64,000 nucleotides of DNA, from positions 248,001-312,000 of the forward strand of contig NZ_FOXY01000004.1 of NCBI RefSeq assembly GCF_900115865.1, read 5' to 3'. The notes beneath the pieces are model-generated. The model was given only the letters and a program-made list of their open reading frames with translations. It ran no database searches and was not told the DNA's origin. The stretch comes from Donghicola eburneus. Lineage in GTDB: Bacteria > Pseudomonadota > Alphaproteobacteria > Rhodobacterales > Rhodobacteraceae. Positions 37,122 to 46,792 of this stretch are shown here, piece after piece (the first letter of the stretch is position 1; each line of letters begins with the position of its first letter). The position numbers were made by a program, and so were the translations under genes.

Positions 37122-39043
37122 GCGCGTGTGCTGCCTTCGGATCCGAGGGCATTGAGCCGTTCCTCAATCTCTTGGCGCTCTTCCATCTTCTTTTCGCGGT
37201 CGCTTGCGGGATAAGCCTCGGGTGGGGGCGGTCCGCGGAATAGGGCCTCGAGCGTGATGTCGCGCGCAATAGGGGCCGCAACCGAAGAGCCGCCGCCGCC
37301 ATGTTCAACCACAACCGCCACGGCGATTTTGGGCCGCTCATAGGGCGCGAACGACACGAACAAGGCATGGTCCCGCTCTTCCCACGGGACTTCGTCATTG
37401 CGGACAACACGGTTGCTGACCTGCGCGGTGCCGGTCTTACCCGCCATCCGGTTTGCCTCGTCCGCGATGCGGGACCGATAGGCCGTGCCTCGTCGGTTGT
37501 TGACCACGGCAAACATGCCGCGACGGACTTGGCGCAGGTAATCCTCATTCAGACCCAGATCTTCGCCGCCTTCGGGCTCTGTCGGCTTACCATCTATGGA
37601 CTTGATCAGGCGCGGCATGATCCTGCGGCCTGTCGCGATCCGAGACGTCATCACCGCAAGTTGCAGCGGTGTCGTCAGGACAAAGCCCTGACCGATGCTG
37701 GCGTTTACCGTGTCACCGATGAGCCATTCCGCGCCGCGCGCTTCCAGCTTCCATTGTTTGTCTGGAGTCAAGCCTTCGGCGACTGCGGACATGGGCACGT
37801 CGAAGCGCTCTCCCAGCCCGAGTTTGCGGGCCGTTTCGGCGATCTTTTCGATGCCCACTTTCAGCGCGAGGTCGTAATAGTAGACGTCGCAGCTGTGACG
37901 CAGGGACGAAATCAGGTCCATCGAGCCGTGCCCGCCACGCTTCCAGCAGTGGAAACGGCGCCCTCCGACCTCGAAATGGCCGGGGCAGTAGGCCGTGTCG
38001 TTCGAGGTAATAACCCCCGCTTCCAACCCAGCCAGAGCGGTCACCATTTTGAAGGTCGAGCCAGGCGGATAGGCATCCTGCACGGTTTTTGACGCCAAGG
38101 GGCGGTGATCGTTGTCCCGCAGGATTGAGTAGTCCGCTACCGAAATGCCGCGAACAAAAAGGTTCGGGTCGAAGCTAGGCGCTGATGCAATGGACAGGAT
38201 ATCGCCCGTTTCCACGTCCATGACGACGGCGCTGGCGCTCTCGCTGCCGAGACGGGCTTGGATGTAGCCCTGAAGCTTGTGATCAACGGTCAACTGCAGG
38301 TTCGCGCCTGCGATCCCTTCGCGGCGGTCTAGCTCGCGCATGACGCGGCCAGCTGCGTTGACTTCTTCCTGCTTGGCACCGGCAGAGCCGCGCAGCATGT
38401 CTTCCATCTTGGCTTCAACGCCGACCTTGCCGATCTGAAACCGCGGAATACGCAAGAGCTGATCAGGCTCTTCTATCTTGGACAGGTCGTAGTCCGAAAC
38501 GGGGCCTACATAGCCGACGACATGGGCGAAATCGCCACCCAAGGGGTATTTGCGCGACAGCCCAACCTCGGGCGTGATGCCGGGGAGGGCAGGGGCGTTC
38601 ACAGCGACCTTGGAAATTGCATCCCAGCTGACGCGGTCTGCGATGGTCACGGGCAGGAAGGGCGCGGAACGTGTCCGCTCCATCTCTTGGCGGGCGCGGT
38701 TCAGTTCGTCTTCGCTAAGTTCGATTATCTGCGACAGGCGGCTTAGAACTTCTTCGACGTCGCCCGCATCTTCGGGAACGATTACGATCCGGTAGCTGGG
38801 TTCGTTGGTGGCGATCGGCGTGCCTTCGCGGTCCATGATAAGGCCGCGGGCAGGGGGCAGCAGGCGGACCTTGATCCGGTTCTCTTCGGCCAGCAGACGG
38901 AATTCTTCGGCCTGATTGACTTGCATATGCCGCATGCGCGCGGCCAGCAGCGCGATAAAGCTGACCTGCAGTCCGCCCACGATCAATCCACGCCGCGTGA
39001 TGCGCCGGTGGCTCAGGCTGGTGTCCCGTTCACTGCGTCTCAT
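37118..39043 (-). CDS. mrdA: Penicillin-binding protein 2 (elongasome transpeptidase)
   Basis: Monofunctional class B transpeptidase for lateral wall growth, 641 residues. One N-terminal membrane anchor (GLIVGGLQVSFIALLAARM), a pedestal domain, then the transpeptidase motifs AYPPGSTFKMVTAL (SxxK with the active Ser), a SCD-type box (RHSCDVYYYDLA) and MAGKTGTAQ (KTG). The C-terminus is acidic-basic (REKKMEERQEIEERLNAL). It overlaps mreD and rodA by four bases each. Confidence 0.97.
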   Translation of the reverse strand: MRRSERDTSLSHRRITRRGLIVGGLQVSFIALLAARMRHMQVNQAEEFRLLAEENRIKVRLLPPARGLIMDREGTPIATNEPSYRIVIVPEDAGDVEEVLSRLSQIIELSEDELNRARQEMERTRSAPFLPVTIADRVSWDAISKVAVNAPALPGITPEVGLSRKYPLGGDFAHVVGYVGPVSDYDLSKIEEPDQLLRIPRFQIGKVGVEAKMEDMLRGSAGAKQEEVNAAGRVMRELDRREGIAGANLQLTVDHKLQGYIQARLGSESASAVVMDVETGDILSIASAPSFDPNLFVRGISVADYSILRDNDHRPLASKTVQDAYPPGSTFKMVTALAGLEAGVITSNDTAYCPGHFEVGGRRFHCWKRGGHGSMDLISSLRHSCDVYYYDLALKVGIEKIAETARKLGLGERFDVPMSAVAEGLTPDKQWKLEARGAEWLIGDTVNASIGQGFVLTTPLQLAVMTSRIATGRRIMPRLIKSIDGKPTEPEGGEDLGLNEDYLRQVRRGMFAVVNNRRGTAYRSRIADEANRMAGKTGTAQVSNRVVRNDEVPWEERDHALFVSFAPYERPKIAVAVVVEHGGGGSSVAAPIARDITLEALFRGPPPPEAYPASDREKKMEERQEIEERLNALGSEGSTRA

Positions 39044-39579
39044 CGTTTGTGCCCCAGAGAATCGACCTCACCGGGGGCGGCCCTGCGCAATTTGAAAACG
39101 GTGTTCAGCGTCAGGACGACCAGCGGGTAGGCTGCGATTGTGACAACGATCTGGGTCAAGGTTAGCCCCAGAGGCTCGTTGGGCACCACAAATAATGTCT
39201 GCATCACGCGGTACAACACCTTGGAGATCACAAATGCCAGACTGACGACGCCCCATTCGATGGGAAAGGGCGCATCGCGCAGCCCTTCTTCGCGTCTGCG
39301 CAAGAAGTCGCTGAGTCCCAGCGTAATCGCGGCCCACAGACCGGGCGGACGCTGAAACAATAGGTCCGCCATCAGGGCCACTGCAGCAATCACGACCATC
39401 GGGACCGAATCAGGGCGGCGCAGCATCCACGCCATGGTCACGCAAATTACCAGATCAGGCCCCGCCCATGACGGCGGCAAGGAATCGAGCGGCAAAAGGC
39501 GCGTGAACATCAGCGCCGCGCAGACAGCCACGTAGCCAAGGGTCAGGACCCAGCGGCCCGGAAACTCGCTATCCGCCAT
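39040..39579 (-). CDS. mreD: Rod-shape-determining protein MreD
   Basis: A 179-residue inner-membrane protein with about five hydrophobic segments (LTLGYVAVCAALMFTRLLPL, MVVIAAVALMADLLF, and more). Alphaproteobacterial MreD proteins diverge strongly in sequence, so position between mreC and mrdA is a large part of the evidence. ATG 39579 is chosen over GTG 39585; either start overlaps the end of mreC. Confidence 0.9.
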   Translation of the reverse strand: MADSEFPGRWVLTLGYVAVCAALMFTRLLPLDSLPPSWAGPDLVICVTMAWMLRRPDSVPMVVIAAVALMADLLFQRPPGLWAAITLGLSDFLRRREEGLRDAPFPIEWGVVSLAFVISKVLYRVMQTLFVVPNEPLGLTLTQIVVTIAAYPLVVLTLNTVFKLRRAAPGEVDSLGHKR

Positions 39580-40528
39580 TGGCACTGGCCTCTGGCTCGC
39601 CGGTGCTCAACTCGGGGGTGTCGACGGGAACACCCAAGTCCACGGCATCGGGGAAACTTTCGGACGATGTCAGAGGGGCAACAAGACCCCCGTGGGTGCC
39701 GATATCTTCGGCGGGTTGGCTGCGTAGTACCTTTAGGAACTTCAGACGCTCATAATCGGCCGCCAGACGCACACGCAGGCGCCCATTGCGGTCTTGGGCA
39801 ACCTGACCGACCAAGAGACCGGCGGGGAACACTCCGCCGTCACCAGACGACACGACGCGGTCTCCGGGGCGCACCAGATCAGAGTTCTCGATGAATTCCA
39901 GAGGCGGAGCGGGGCTGTTGTCGCCCACGATCATCGCACGCTGGCCAGAGGGCTGCACGCTGACAGGCACACGGCTGTTGGTGTCGGTTAGCAGGATCAC
40001 ACGGCTGGTGCGCTCACCCACGCCCGCGATCCGGCCCACAAGGCCGATCCCGTCCATGGTGGCCCACCCGTCAACGATCCCGTCACGTGCACCCACGTTC
40101 AGCAGAACCGACTGACGGAAAGGGGAGCCGCTATCGGCCAGAACCTCGCCAGAGATCTTGGTCAGCGCGGGGTCCAAGCGCATGTTGTTCAGGTCCAGCA
40201 GGCGCGCGTTCTCTTGTTCGAGCTGAAGTGCCGCCTCTTTCCACGCCTTCATCTGCTGCAATTCGCGGCGCAGCTCGGCGTTTTGTTCGGTCAGGCGGCG
40301 ATAGCTTTGCAGGTCGCGAAACAGTTCGACCGTCGCGGTCACGGGGGCCATTGCCCAGTCCATGCTCGGCACAACGCGGTCAATCACAGCCATGCGAAAG
40401 CGTTCGACACGGGGCGAGTCGATCCGCCAGACCAAGAAAATCGCAGACAGCAAAAGAATAAGCACCGCCAAGCCCAATCTGCGTAGCGGTGCGTAATAGT
40501 CTTCGCCGTTGTTTCCGTGCTTTGCCAA
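39569..40528 (-). CDS. mreC: Rod-shape-determining protein MreC
   Basis: Periplasmic scaffold of the elongasome, 319 residues. One N-terminal membrane helix (LGLAVLILLLSAIFLVWRI), a coiled coil (residues about 75-115, ELRRELQQMKAWKEAALQLE), and the beta domain with VLLNVGARDGIVDGWA, VGRTSRVILLTD-type segment and VSSGDGGVFPAGLLVGQV. A charged, Pro-rich tail follows. It lies 37 bp behind mreB. Confidence 0.96.
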   Translation of the reverse strand: MAKHGNNGEDYYAPLRRLGLAVLILLLSAIFLVWRIDSPRVERFRMAVIDRVVPSMDWAMAPVTATVELFRDLQSYRRLTEQNAELRRELQQMKAWKEAALQLEQENARLLDLNNMRLDPALTKISGEVLADSGSPFRQSVLLNVGARDGIVDGWATMDGIGLVGRIAGVGERTSRVILLTDTNSRVPVSVQPSGQRAMIVGDNSPAPPLEFIENSDLVRPGDRVVSSGDGGVFPAGLLVGQVAQDRNGRLRVRLAADYERLKFLKVLRSQPAEDIGTHGGLVAPLTSSESFPDAVDLGVPVDTPELSTGEPEASANGG

Positions 40529-40565
40529 AATTTACTCCAGCACGCAGCCGCCGCAGCGGCCCACC

Positions 40566-41627
<1,062 letters not shown>

Positions 41628-41770
41628 TTAAATAATTCGGTACCCGCGACTCCAGAGGGGCAGGCGTGTGACCTTATAGGGGCGCATTCCTCTGCGGAAA
41701 AGGGGCCAGAACGGTCAAATCAGCACCATTCCGCCTTTCCATGGGGCCACTTGCACGGGTAAGAGGCGCT

Positions 41771-42553
41771 ATGCTGTCCTATCAACACATCTACCACGCT
41801 GGAAATCCCGCAGATCTGCAAAAGCACATGCTTCTTGCAGCGGTGCTGTCCTATTTGACGCAAAAGGACAAACCTCTGTCCTACATCGAGACCCACTCGG
41901 GTCGCGGTCTGTACATGCTGGACGCGCCAGAGGCGGTGAAAACCGGCGAGGCCGAGGCTGGGATCACATCCGCACTCGCGCGCAAAGCGCTACCTGCCGA
42001 TCACCCCTATGTGCGCGCTGTGACTGCGATCCGCGCGGAACACGGCCCAACGGCCTACCCCGGATCCCCCATGATCTCGTCGCAGCTCTTGCGGCCGATG
42101 GACAGCATCAATCTGGCCGAATTGCACCCGCGTGAATTCGATGCCCTGCGCACGGCGATGCGCGGAACGGGTGCCAAAGTGCACAAACAGGATGGCTTTG
42201 AACTGGCCCAAGCCATGTGCCCGCCGACCCCGCGCCGCGGGCTCTGCCTGATCGACCCCAGCTACGAGGTCAAAGAGGACTACGCGCGTATCCCGCGCGA
42301 GATTGCGAACCTGCATCGCAAGTGGAACGTGGGGATCATCGCCCTGTGGTATCCAATCCTGACCTCGGACGCCCACAAGCCGATGATCGCCGCGCTGAAG
42401 TCCCAAAACCTGCCGAACGCTATGGTGCATGAGGTCCGTTTCCCGCCCGTCCGCGAAGGGCACCGCATGATCGGCTCTGGCATGTACATCGCGAACGCGC
42501 CTTGGGGGACTAAAGACGCGATGAAGCAGGTCGACAAGCTCTTCAAACGCTGA
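41771..42553 (+). CDS. rlmJ: 23S rRNA (adenine2030-N6)-methyltransferase RlmJ
   Basis: SAM-dependent rRNA methyltransferase, 260 residues from ATG 41771. The N-terminus MLSYQHIYHAGNPADLQKHM is a strong RlmJ signature, followed by SYIETHSGRGLYML (SAM loop region) and the catalytic RGLCLIDPSYEVKEDY (DPSY in place of NPPY). GSGMYIANAPWGTK near the end also matches. The in-frame ATG at 41741 lacks a ribosome binding site. It is divergent from mreB. Confidence 0.95.
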   Translation: MLSYQHIYHAGNPADLQKHMLLAAVLSYLTQKDKPLSYIETHSGRGLYMLDAPEAVKTGEAEAGITSALARKALPADHPYVRAVTAIRAEHGPTAYPGSPMISSQLLRPMDSINLAELHPREFDALRTAMRGTGAKVHKQDGFELAQAMCPPTPRRGLCLIDPSYEVKEDYARIPREIANLHRKWNVGIIALWYPILTSDAHKPMIAALKSQNLPNAMVHEVRFPPVREGHRMIGSGMYIANAPWGTKDAMKQVDKLFKR

Positions 42554-42630
42554 GCTTTCGCCGCACCTGCTCTTTCTGCTTTGTACAAATACTCACGTCG
42601 CATCAGTGGCCAAGCGCACCGCTGACAAAG

Positions 42631-42656
42631 AAAAGGGCCGGCCCAATGGCCAGCCC
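42631..42656 (-). terminator. Intrinsic terminator of leuA
   Basis: On the minus strand GGGCTGGCC and GGCCGGCCC form a stem with one mismatch, followed by TTTTCTTT, 25 bp behind the leuA stop. Confidence 0.85.
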
Positions 42657-42681
42657 CAAGATTGAGAGGTCAGAAACCCGA

Positions 42682-44241
42682 TCAAACGGTGTCTTTGTAG
42701 CTGACCTCTTTAGTGTCTTTGCCCGATTTCTGGCGGCGGACGATCAGTCGGTTCAGTGCACCCACATAGGCCTTGGCGCTGGCGACCACGGTGTCGGTGT
42801 CCGCTGACTGACCGGTAACAACCAAACCATCCTCTTCCAGGCGCACGGTGACGGTGGCCTGTGCATCCGTGCCCTCGGTCACGGCGTGCACTTGATAAAG
42901 CTGCAGGCGCGCGCCGTGGGGGAAAATCTGCTTGACGGCGTTAAAGGTCGCATCGACAGGACCGTCACCCTGCGCGGTGACTTGTTTGTCCTCGCCATCG
43001 ACGGTCAGGGTCAGGTCGGCGGATTGGGGCGCTTCGGTGCCGCAGATCACGCGCAGGAATTTGACCTTCAGATGCTCGCTCGCGGGGGCCCCCGCCTGCA
43101 CGAGAGCGACGATATCCTCGTCATAGACCTCTTTCTTGCGGTCAGCGAGTTCCTTGAACCGGACGAAGATGTCCATCAGTTCGTTGTCGCCCACCTCGTA
43201 GCCGATATCGTTCAGCTTGGCGCGCAGTGCGGCACGGCCCGAGTGCTTGCCCAACGGCAGCGAGGTGCCCGCAAGGCCCACGTCAGCAGGGCGCATAATT
43301 TCAAACGTCTCTGCGTTCTTGAGCATACCGTCTTGGTGAATGCCGCTCTCGTGGGCAAAGGCGTTCTTGCCAACGATCGCTTTGTTGTACTGGACGTTAA
43401 AGCCCGAGGCCGACGCCACACGGCGCGAGATGTTCATGATCTTGGTCGTGTCGACGCCTGTGGTGAACGGCATGATATCGTGACGGACCTTCAGCGCCAT
43501 GACGACTTCTTCGAGTGCGGTGTTGCCCGCACGTTCGCCAAGACCGTTGATGGTACATTCGATCTGGCGCGCGCCGCCTTCGACTGCGGCCAGCGAGTTC
43601 GCAGTCGCCATGCCAAGGTCGTTGTGGCAGTGGGTCGCAAAGATAATTTCGTCTGCGCCGGGCACAGTTTCGATCAGGCGGCGGATCAGGTCTGCGCTCT
43701 CGCGCGGTGCTGTGTAGCCCACGGTGTCGGGGATATTGATGGTGGTCGCGCCGGCCTTGATGGCAATTTCGATCACGCGGCACAGGTAATCCCACTCGGT
43801 GCGGGTCGCGTCCATGGGTGACCATTGCACATCCTCGCAGAGGTTGCGGGCGTGGGTGACAGTATCATGGATACGCTCGGCCATTTCGTCCTGAGACAGG
43901 TTTGGAATAGCGCGGTGCAGCGGCGAGGTGCCGATAAAGGTGTGGATGCGCGGCTTGGCGGCGTGCTTCACAGCCTCCCAGCAGCGGTCAATGTCTTTGT
44001 AATTGGCACGGGCAAGGCCACAAATGCTGGCGTTCTTGCTACGCTGCGCAATTTCAGACACGGCGCGGAAGTCGCCTTCGGACGCGATCGGGAAACCCGC
44101 TTCGATGATGTCGACACCCATCAGATCCAGAAGCTCTGCAATCTCGAGCTTTTCGTCATGGGTCATGGTTGCGCCGGGGCTTTGCTCGCCGTCACGCAGG
44201 GTGGTGTCGAAAATTTTGACGCGGTTGGTCGCTGTGGTCAT
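42682..44241 (-). CDS. leuA: 2-isopropylmalate synthase
   Basis: Commits 2-oxoisovalerate and acetyl-CoA to leucine synthesis. The 519-residue product has the HMGL/DRE-TIM catalytic domain (FDTTLRDGEQSPGATM, HCHNDLGMATANSLAA, INGLGERAGN, HESGIHQDGML) and the C-terminal allosteric LeuA dimer domain (residues about 390-515), where leucine binds for feedback. It is a single gene with its own terminator. Directly upstream lies a leucine-rich leader peptide and alternative RNA stems, so transcription or translation is probably attenuated by charged tRNA-Leu. Confidence 0.97.
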   Translation of the reverse strand: MTTATNRVKIFDTTLRDGEQSPGATMTHDEKLEIAELLDLMGVDIIEAGFPIASEGDFRAVSEIAQRSKNASICGLARANYKDIDRCWEAVKHAAKPRIHTFIGTSPLHRAIPNLSQDEMAERIHDTVTHARNLCEDVQWSPMDATRTEWDYLCRVIEIAIKAGATTINIPDTVGYTAPRESADLIRRLIETVPGADEIIFATHCHNDLGMATANSLAAVEGGARQIECTINGLGERAGNTALEEVVMALKVRHDIMPFTTGVDTTKIMNISRRVASASGFNVQYNKAIVGKNAFAHESGIHQDGMLKNAETFEIMRPADVGLAGTSLPLGKHSGRAALRAKLNDIGYEVGDNELMDIFVRFKELADRKKEVYDEDIVALVQAGAPASEHLKVKFLRVICGTEAPQSADLTLTVDGEDKQVTAQGDGPVDATFNAVKQIFPHGARLQLYQVHAVTEGTDAQATVTVRLEEDGLVVTGQSADTDTVVASAKAYVGALNRLIVRRQKSGKDTKEVSYKDTV

Positions 44242-44292
44242 AGGAATCTCGCTTTATTCTCCGGAGCCCGAGGGCTGTTCATAGGCAAACAG

Positions 44293-44346
44293 GGGCGCGA
44301 TAGATTACTCCTCTGAGCGGACGCGCCCATCGGGCACGCTCAGAGG
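44293..44346 (-). promoter_or_regulatory. Attenuator-like alternative stems before leuA
   Basis: In the minus-strand transcript, stem A pairs CCTCTGAGCG with CGCTCAGAGG (44310-44346, 10 bp perfect). Its loop contains GGGCGCG (44322-44328), which can instead pair with CGCGCCC (44293-44299), forming stem B. The leader-peptide stop codon (44340-44342) lies in the 5' arm of stem A, so a ribosome at the stop would block A and free B. This is the classic layout of amino-acid attenuation. Only a short T-rich patch (CTGTTT) follows stem B, so the output may be transcriptional or translational. Confidence 0.62.
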
Positions 44347-44429
44347 CGAGTTAGGAGAAGTAGGGACAGGGCCTGTGCAAGAGCACGGCCAGCAGGAGCG
44401 TTAGACGCAATATGTCCCATCATCATCAT
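44340..44429 (-). CDS. leuL: Leucine-rich leader peptide of leuA
   Basis: A 29-residue frame, too short for ordinary gene calling. It opens with four Met codons, then GHIASNAPAGRALAQ and ends ALSLLLLTRL, with the Leu run written in CTG, CTA, CTT, CTC, CTA, CTC codons; the stop TGA lies in an attenuator-like stem. The stop is 98 bp upstream of leuA on the same strand. No strong ribosome binding site is seen before the first ATG. Which of the four ATGs is used is open. The role (sensing leucyl-tRNA supply) is inferred from composition and position. Confidence 0.68.
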   Translation of the reverse strand: MMMMGHIASNAPAGRALAQALSLLLLTRL

Positions 44430-44585
44430 GGGCGGCATCTATACATGCGGATGCAGGGAAGAAAAGAGCAGATTTGTTGATAGGGGCCGGATCGGCCCTA
44501 AGTGCCTATGCCAGAAGGTGTTCGCAGGCTATGGGCCGCGCGCCGTTGAGTATTTATCGCAAAAAGAAGTCTGCAAGGGGCACGC

Positions 44586-45251
44586 ATGAAAAGGGCACTG
44601 GTGATCGGGGCATCGGGGGGAATCGGATCGGCCATGTGCGCGGAGTTTACGCGTCGCGGATACGATGTCGTTGGTGTGTCGCGGTCCTTGGATGGGCTGG
44701 ATGTCACGGATGAGGCCTCTGTTGCCGAAGTTCTCGGGCGTCTGGAGGGACAGTTTGAGGTGGTGTTCAATGCCACGGGTGCGTTGGAAGTGGATGGCGC
44801 GGCGCCAGAGAAATCTGTGCGCCAGTTGGATGCGAAGGCGATGTCGGACCAGTTTGCGGTGAACTGCATCGGGCCGGCCTTGGTTCTAAAGCATGCGGCG
44901 CGGTTGTTGCCGAAGGAAGGGCGCTCTGTTCTGGCGGTGTTGTCCGCGCGTGTCGGGAGCATCGGGGACAACAGGCTTGGAGGGTGGCACAGCTATCGCG
45001 CGTCAAAGGCGGCGGTGAATCAGATCGTGCGGGGGGCAGCGATTGAATTGGGGCGGACGCACAAAGACTGTATTTGTGTGGCCTTGCATCCCGGGACCGT
45101 CGCGACCGAGTTCACGCGGAAGTATCTGGGGCGGCATCCGGCCGTGGAACCCGAAGTGGCGGCAGCGCGTCTGGTAGATGTGATTGAGGGGCTGCAGCCC
45201 GCGCAATCCGGTGGGTTTTACGATTACGCGATGAAGGAGATTCCGTGGTGA
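44586..45251 (+). CDS. Short-chain dehydrogenase/reductase
   Basis: A 221-residue classical-type SDR. The cofactor loop is ALVIGASGGIGSAMCAEF, NATGA lies where NAG is expected, and the catalytic residues are Ser (VLSARVGS) and YRASK. The C-terminus is short. The substrate is unknown; members of this CsgA-like group often accompany photolyase genes. Its stop overlaps the start of the photolyase gene (GTGA), so the two are coupled. AAGGGG precedes the ATG. Confidence 0.88.
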   Translation: MKRALVIGASGGIGSAMCAEFTRRGYDVVGVSRSLDGLDVTDEASVAEVLGRLEGQFEVVFNATGALEVDGAAPEKSVRQLDAKAMSDQFAVNCIGPALVLKHAARLLPKEGRSVLAVLSARVGSIGDNRLGGWHSYRASKAAVNQIVRGAAIELGRTHKDCICVALHPGTVATEFTRKYLGRHPAVEPEVAAARLVDVIEGLQPAQSGGFYDYAMKEIPW

Positions 45252-46780
45252 GCCAGAAGAAGCGCTTGATTCTGGTTCTGGGAGACCAGCTGTCGATGGA
45301 CCTGTCTGCTCTGAAAGAGGGGGACAAAGAGCATGACGTCGTCGTCATGGCCGAGGTCGGGGACGAGGCGGCTTACGTAAAGCACCATCCCAAGAAGATC
45401 GCCTTTGTCTTTGCGGCGATGCGCAAATTTGCCAAGGCGCTGGAGGCAGATGGCTGGCAGGTCGCGTACAAGCGGTTCGACGAAGAGGGCAGCGACAGCA
45501 TTTGTGGTGAGTTGATGCGCCGCGCCAAAGAATTCGACGCTCACGAGGTCATCGCGACCGAGCCGGGAGAGTTCCGCCTGATCAGTGCGCTCGAAAATTG
45601 TCCGGTCAGTGTGCACATGTTCAACGATGATCGCTTTCTGGCATCGCACACCGAATTTCAGGACTGGGCCGAGGGGCGCAAATCCCTACGGATGGAGTAT
45701 TTCTATCGCGATATGCGGCGCAAGACCGGTTTGCTCATGGATGGCGACGATCCGGTCGAGGGAAAGTGGAATTTCGACCACGACAATCGCAAGCCTGCAC
45801 CCGATGACGTGAGCCATGATGGCCCCCTGACGTTCGAGCCTGACGAAGACGTCCAAGAAGTTCTGGATCTGGTTGGAGACAGCTTCGGCAGCCACTTCGG
45901 TGATCTGGATGGCTTCTTCTTTGCGACCACGCGGGAGCAAGCGCTGGATGCGATGAAGGACTTCATGACGAACGCGCTGCCCAAGTTTGGGGACTTTCAG
46001 GACGCAATGCTTACGGATCAGAAGTGGCTCTATCATTCGATCCTGTCGCCCTACATCAACGCGGGACTGTTAAACCCGCTGGAGGTCTGTGAGGCGGCGG
46101 CAAAGGAATACGAGAACGGCAATGCGCCGATCAATGCGGTCGAGGGGTTCATCCGGCAGATCATTGGGTGGCGGGAATACGTGCGCGGCATCTATTTCCT
46201 GCAAGGGCCGGATTATATGAAGAGCAATACATTGGAGCATGGCCGCAAGTTGCCCGCGTTTTACTGGGGCGCAGAGACCAAGATGAAGTGCGTGGAATGT
46301 GCGGTTAAGGTTACTCAGGAAGAGGCCTACGCGCACCACATCCAACGACTAATGATCACTGGGAATTTCGCGCTGCTCGCGGGTGTTGATCCTGCCGAGG
46401 TGCACGAATGGTACTTGGGCGTTTATGCAGATGCCTATGAGTGGGTCGAGGCACCGAACACGATTGGGATGAGCCAGTTCGCCGACGGGGGCCTATTGGG
46501 GTCCAAGCCCTATGTCAGCTCTGGCAGCTACATCAATCGGATGTCGGATCACTGCAAATCCTGTGAGTACAAGGTTAGCAAGAAGACGGGTGAGGGGGCC
46601 TGCCCGTTTAACCTGCTGTACTGGCATTTTCTGGATCGCCACCGCGAGCGGTTCGAAAAGAACCCGCGCATGGGGAATATGTATCGCACATGGGACCGGA
46701 TGGACGAAGAGCACCGCGAAACGGTGCTCTCTGAAGCTGATAGCCTGCTGCGCCGGATGGATCAGGGCGGGGTTATCTGA
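45248..46780 (+). CDS. Iron-sulfur bacterial cryptochrome/(6-4) photolyase (PhrB type)
   Basis: A 510-residue photolyase-family flavoprotein of the FeS-BCP group, which repairs (6-4) photoproducts in blue light. The N-terminus LILVLGDQLSMDLSAL is the characteristic deoxyribodipyrimidine photolyase-related opening. Cysteines 348, 436, 439 and 452 match, with a constant offset of two, the cluster ligands known from Agrobacterium PhrB. FAD-domain motifs include INAVEGFIRQIIGWREYVRG, MITGNFALLAGVDP and EAPNTIGMSQFADGG. GTG 45248 is the likely start (AAGGAG 8 bases upstream; overlaps the SDR stop). It is convergent with the MORN gene. Confidence 0.93.
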   Translation: MSQKKRLILVLGDQLSMDLSALKEGDKEHDVVVMAEVGDEAAYVKHHPKKIAFVFAAMRKFAKALEADGWQVAYKRFDEEGSDSICGELMRRAKEFDAHEVIATEPGEFRLISALENCPVSVHMFNDDRFLASHTEFQDWAEGRKSLRMEYFYRDMRRKTGLLMDGDDPVEGKWNFDHDNRKPAPDDVSHDGPLTFEPDEDVQEVLDLVGDSFGSHFGDLDGFFFATTREQALDAMKDFMTNALPKFGDFQDAMLTDQKWLYHSILSPYINAGLLNPLEVCEAAAKEYENGNAPINAVEGFIRQIIGWREYVRGIYFLQGPDYMKSNTLEHGRKLPAFYWGAETKMKCVECAVKVTQEEAYAHHIQRLMITGNFALLAGVDPAEVHEWYLGVYADAYEWVEAPNTIGMSQFADGGLLGSKPYVSSGSYINRMSDHCKSCEYKVSKKTGEGACPFNLLYWHFLDRHRERFEKNPRMGNMYRTWDRMDEEHRETVLSEADSLLRRMDQGGVI

Positions 46781-46792
46781 CACCGGCCTAAT

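Noticed and set aside
44418-44429. CAT tetrarepeat as a simple-sequence repeat of its own
   Set aside because: On the coding strand it is the four Met codons at the head of the leucine leader peptide; four copies are too few to call a slippage tract.
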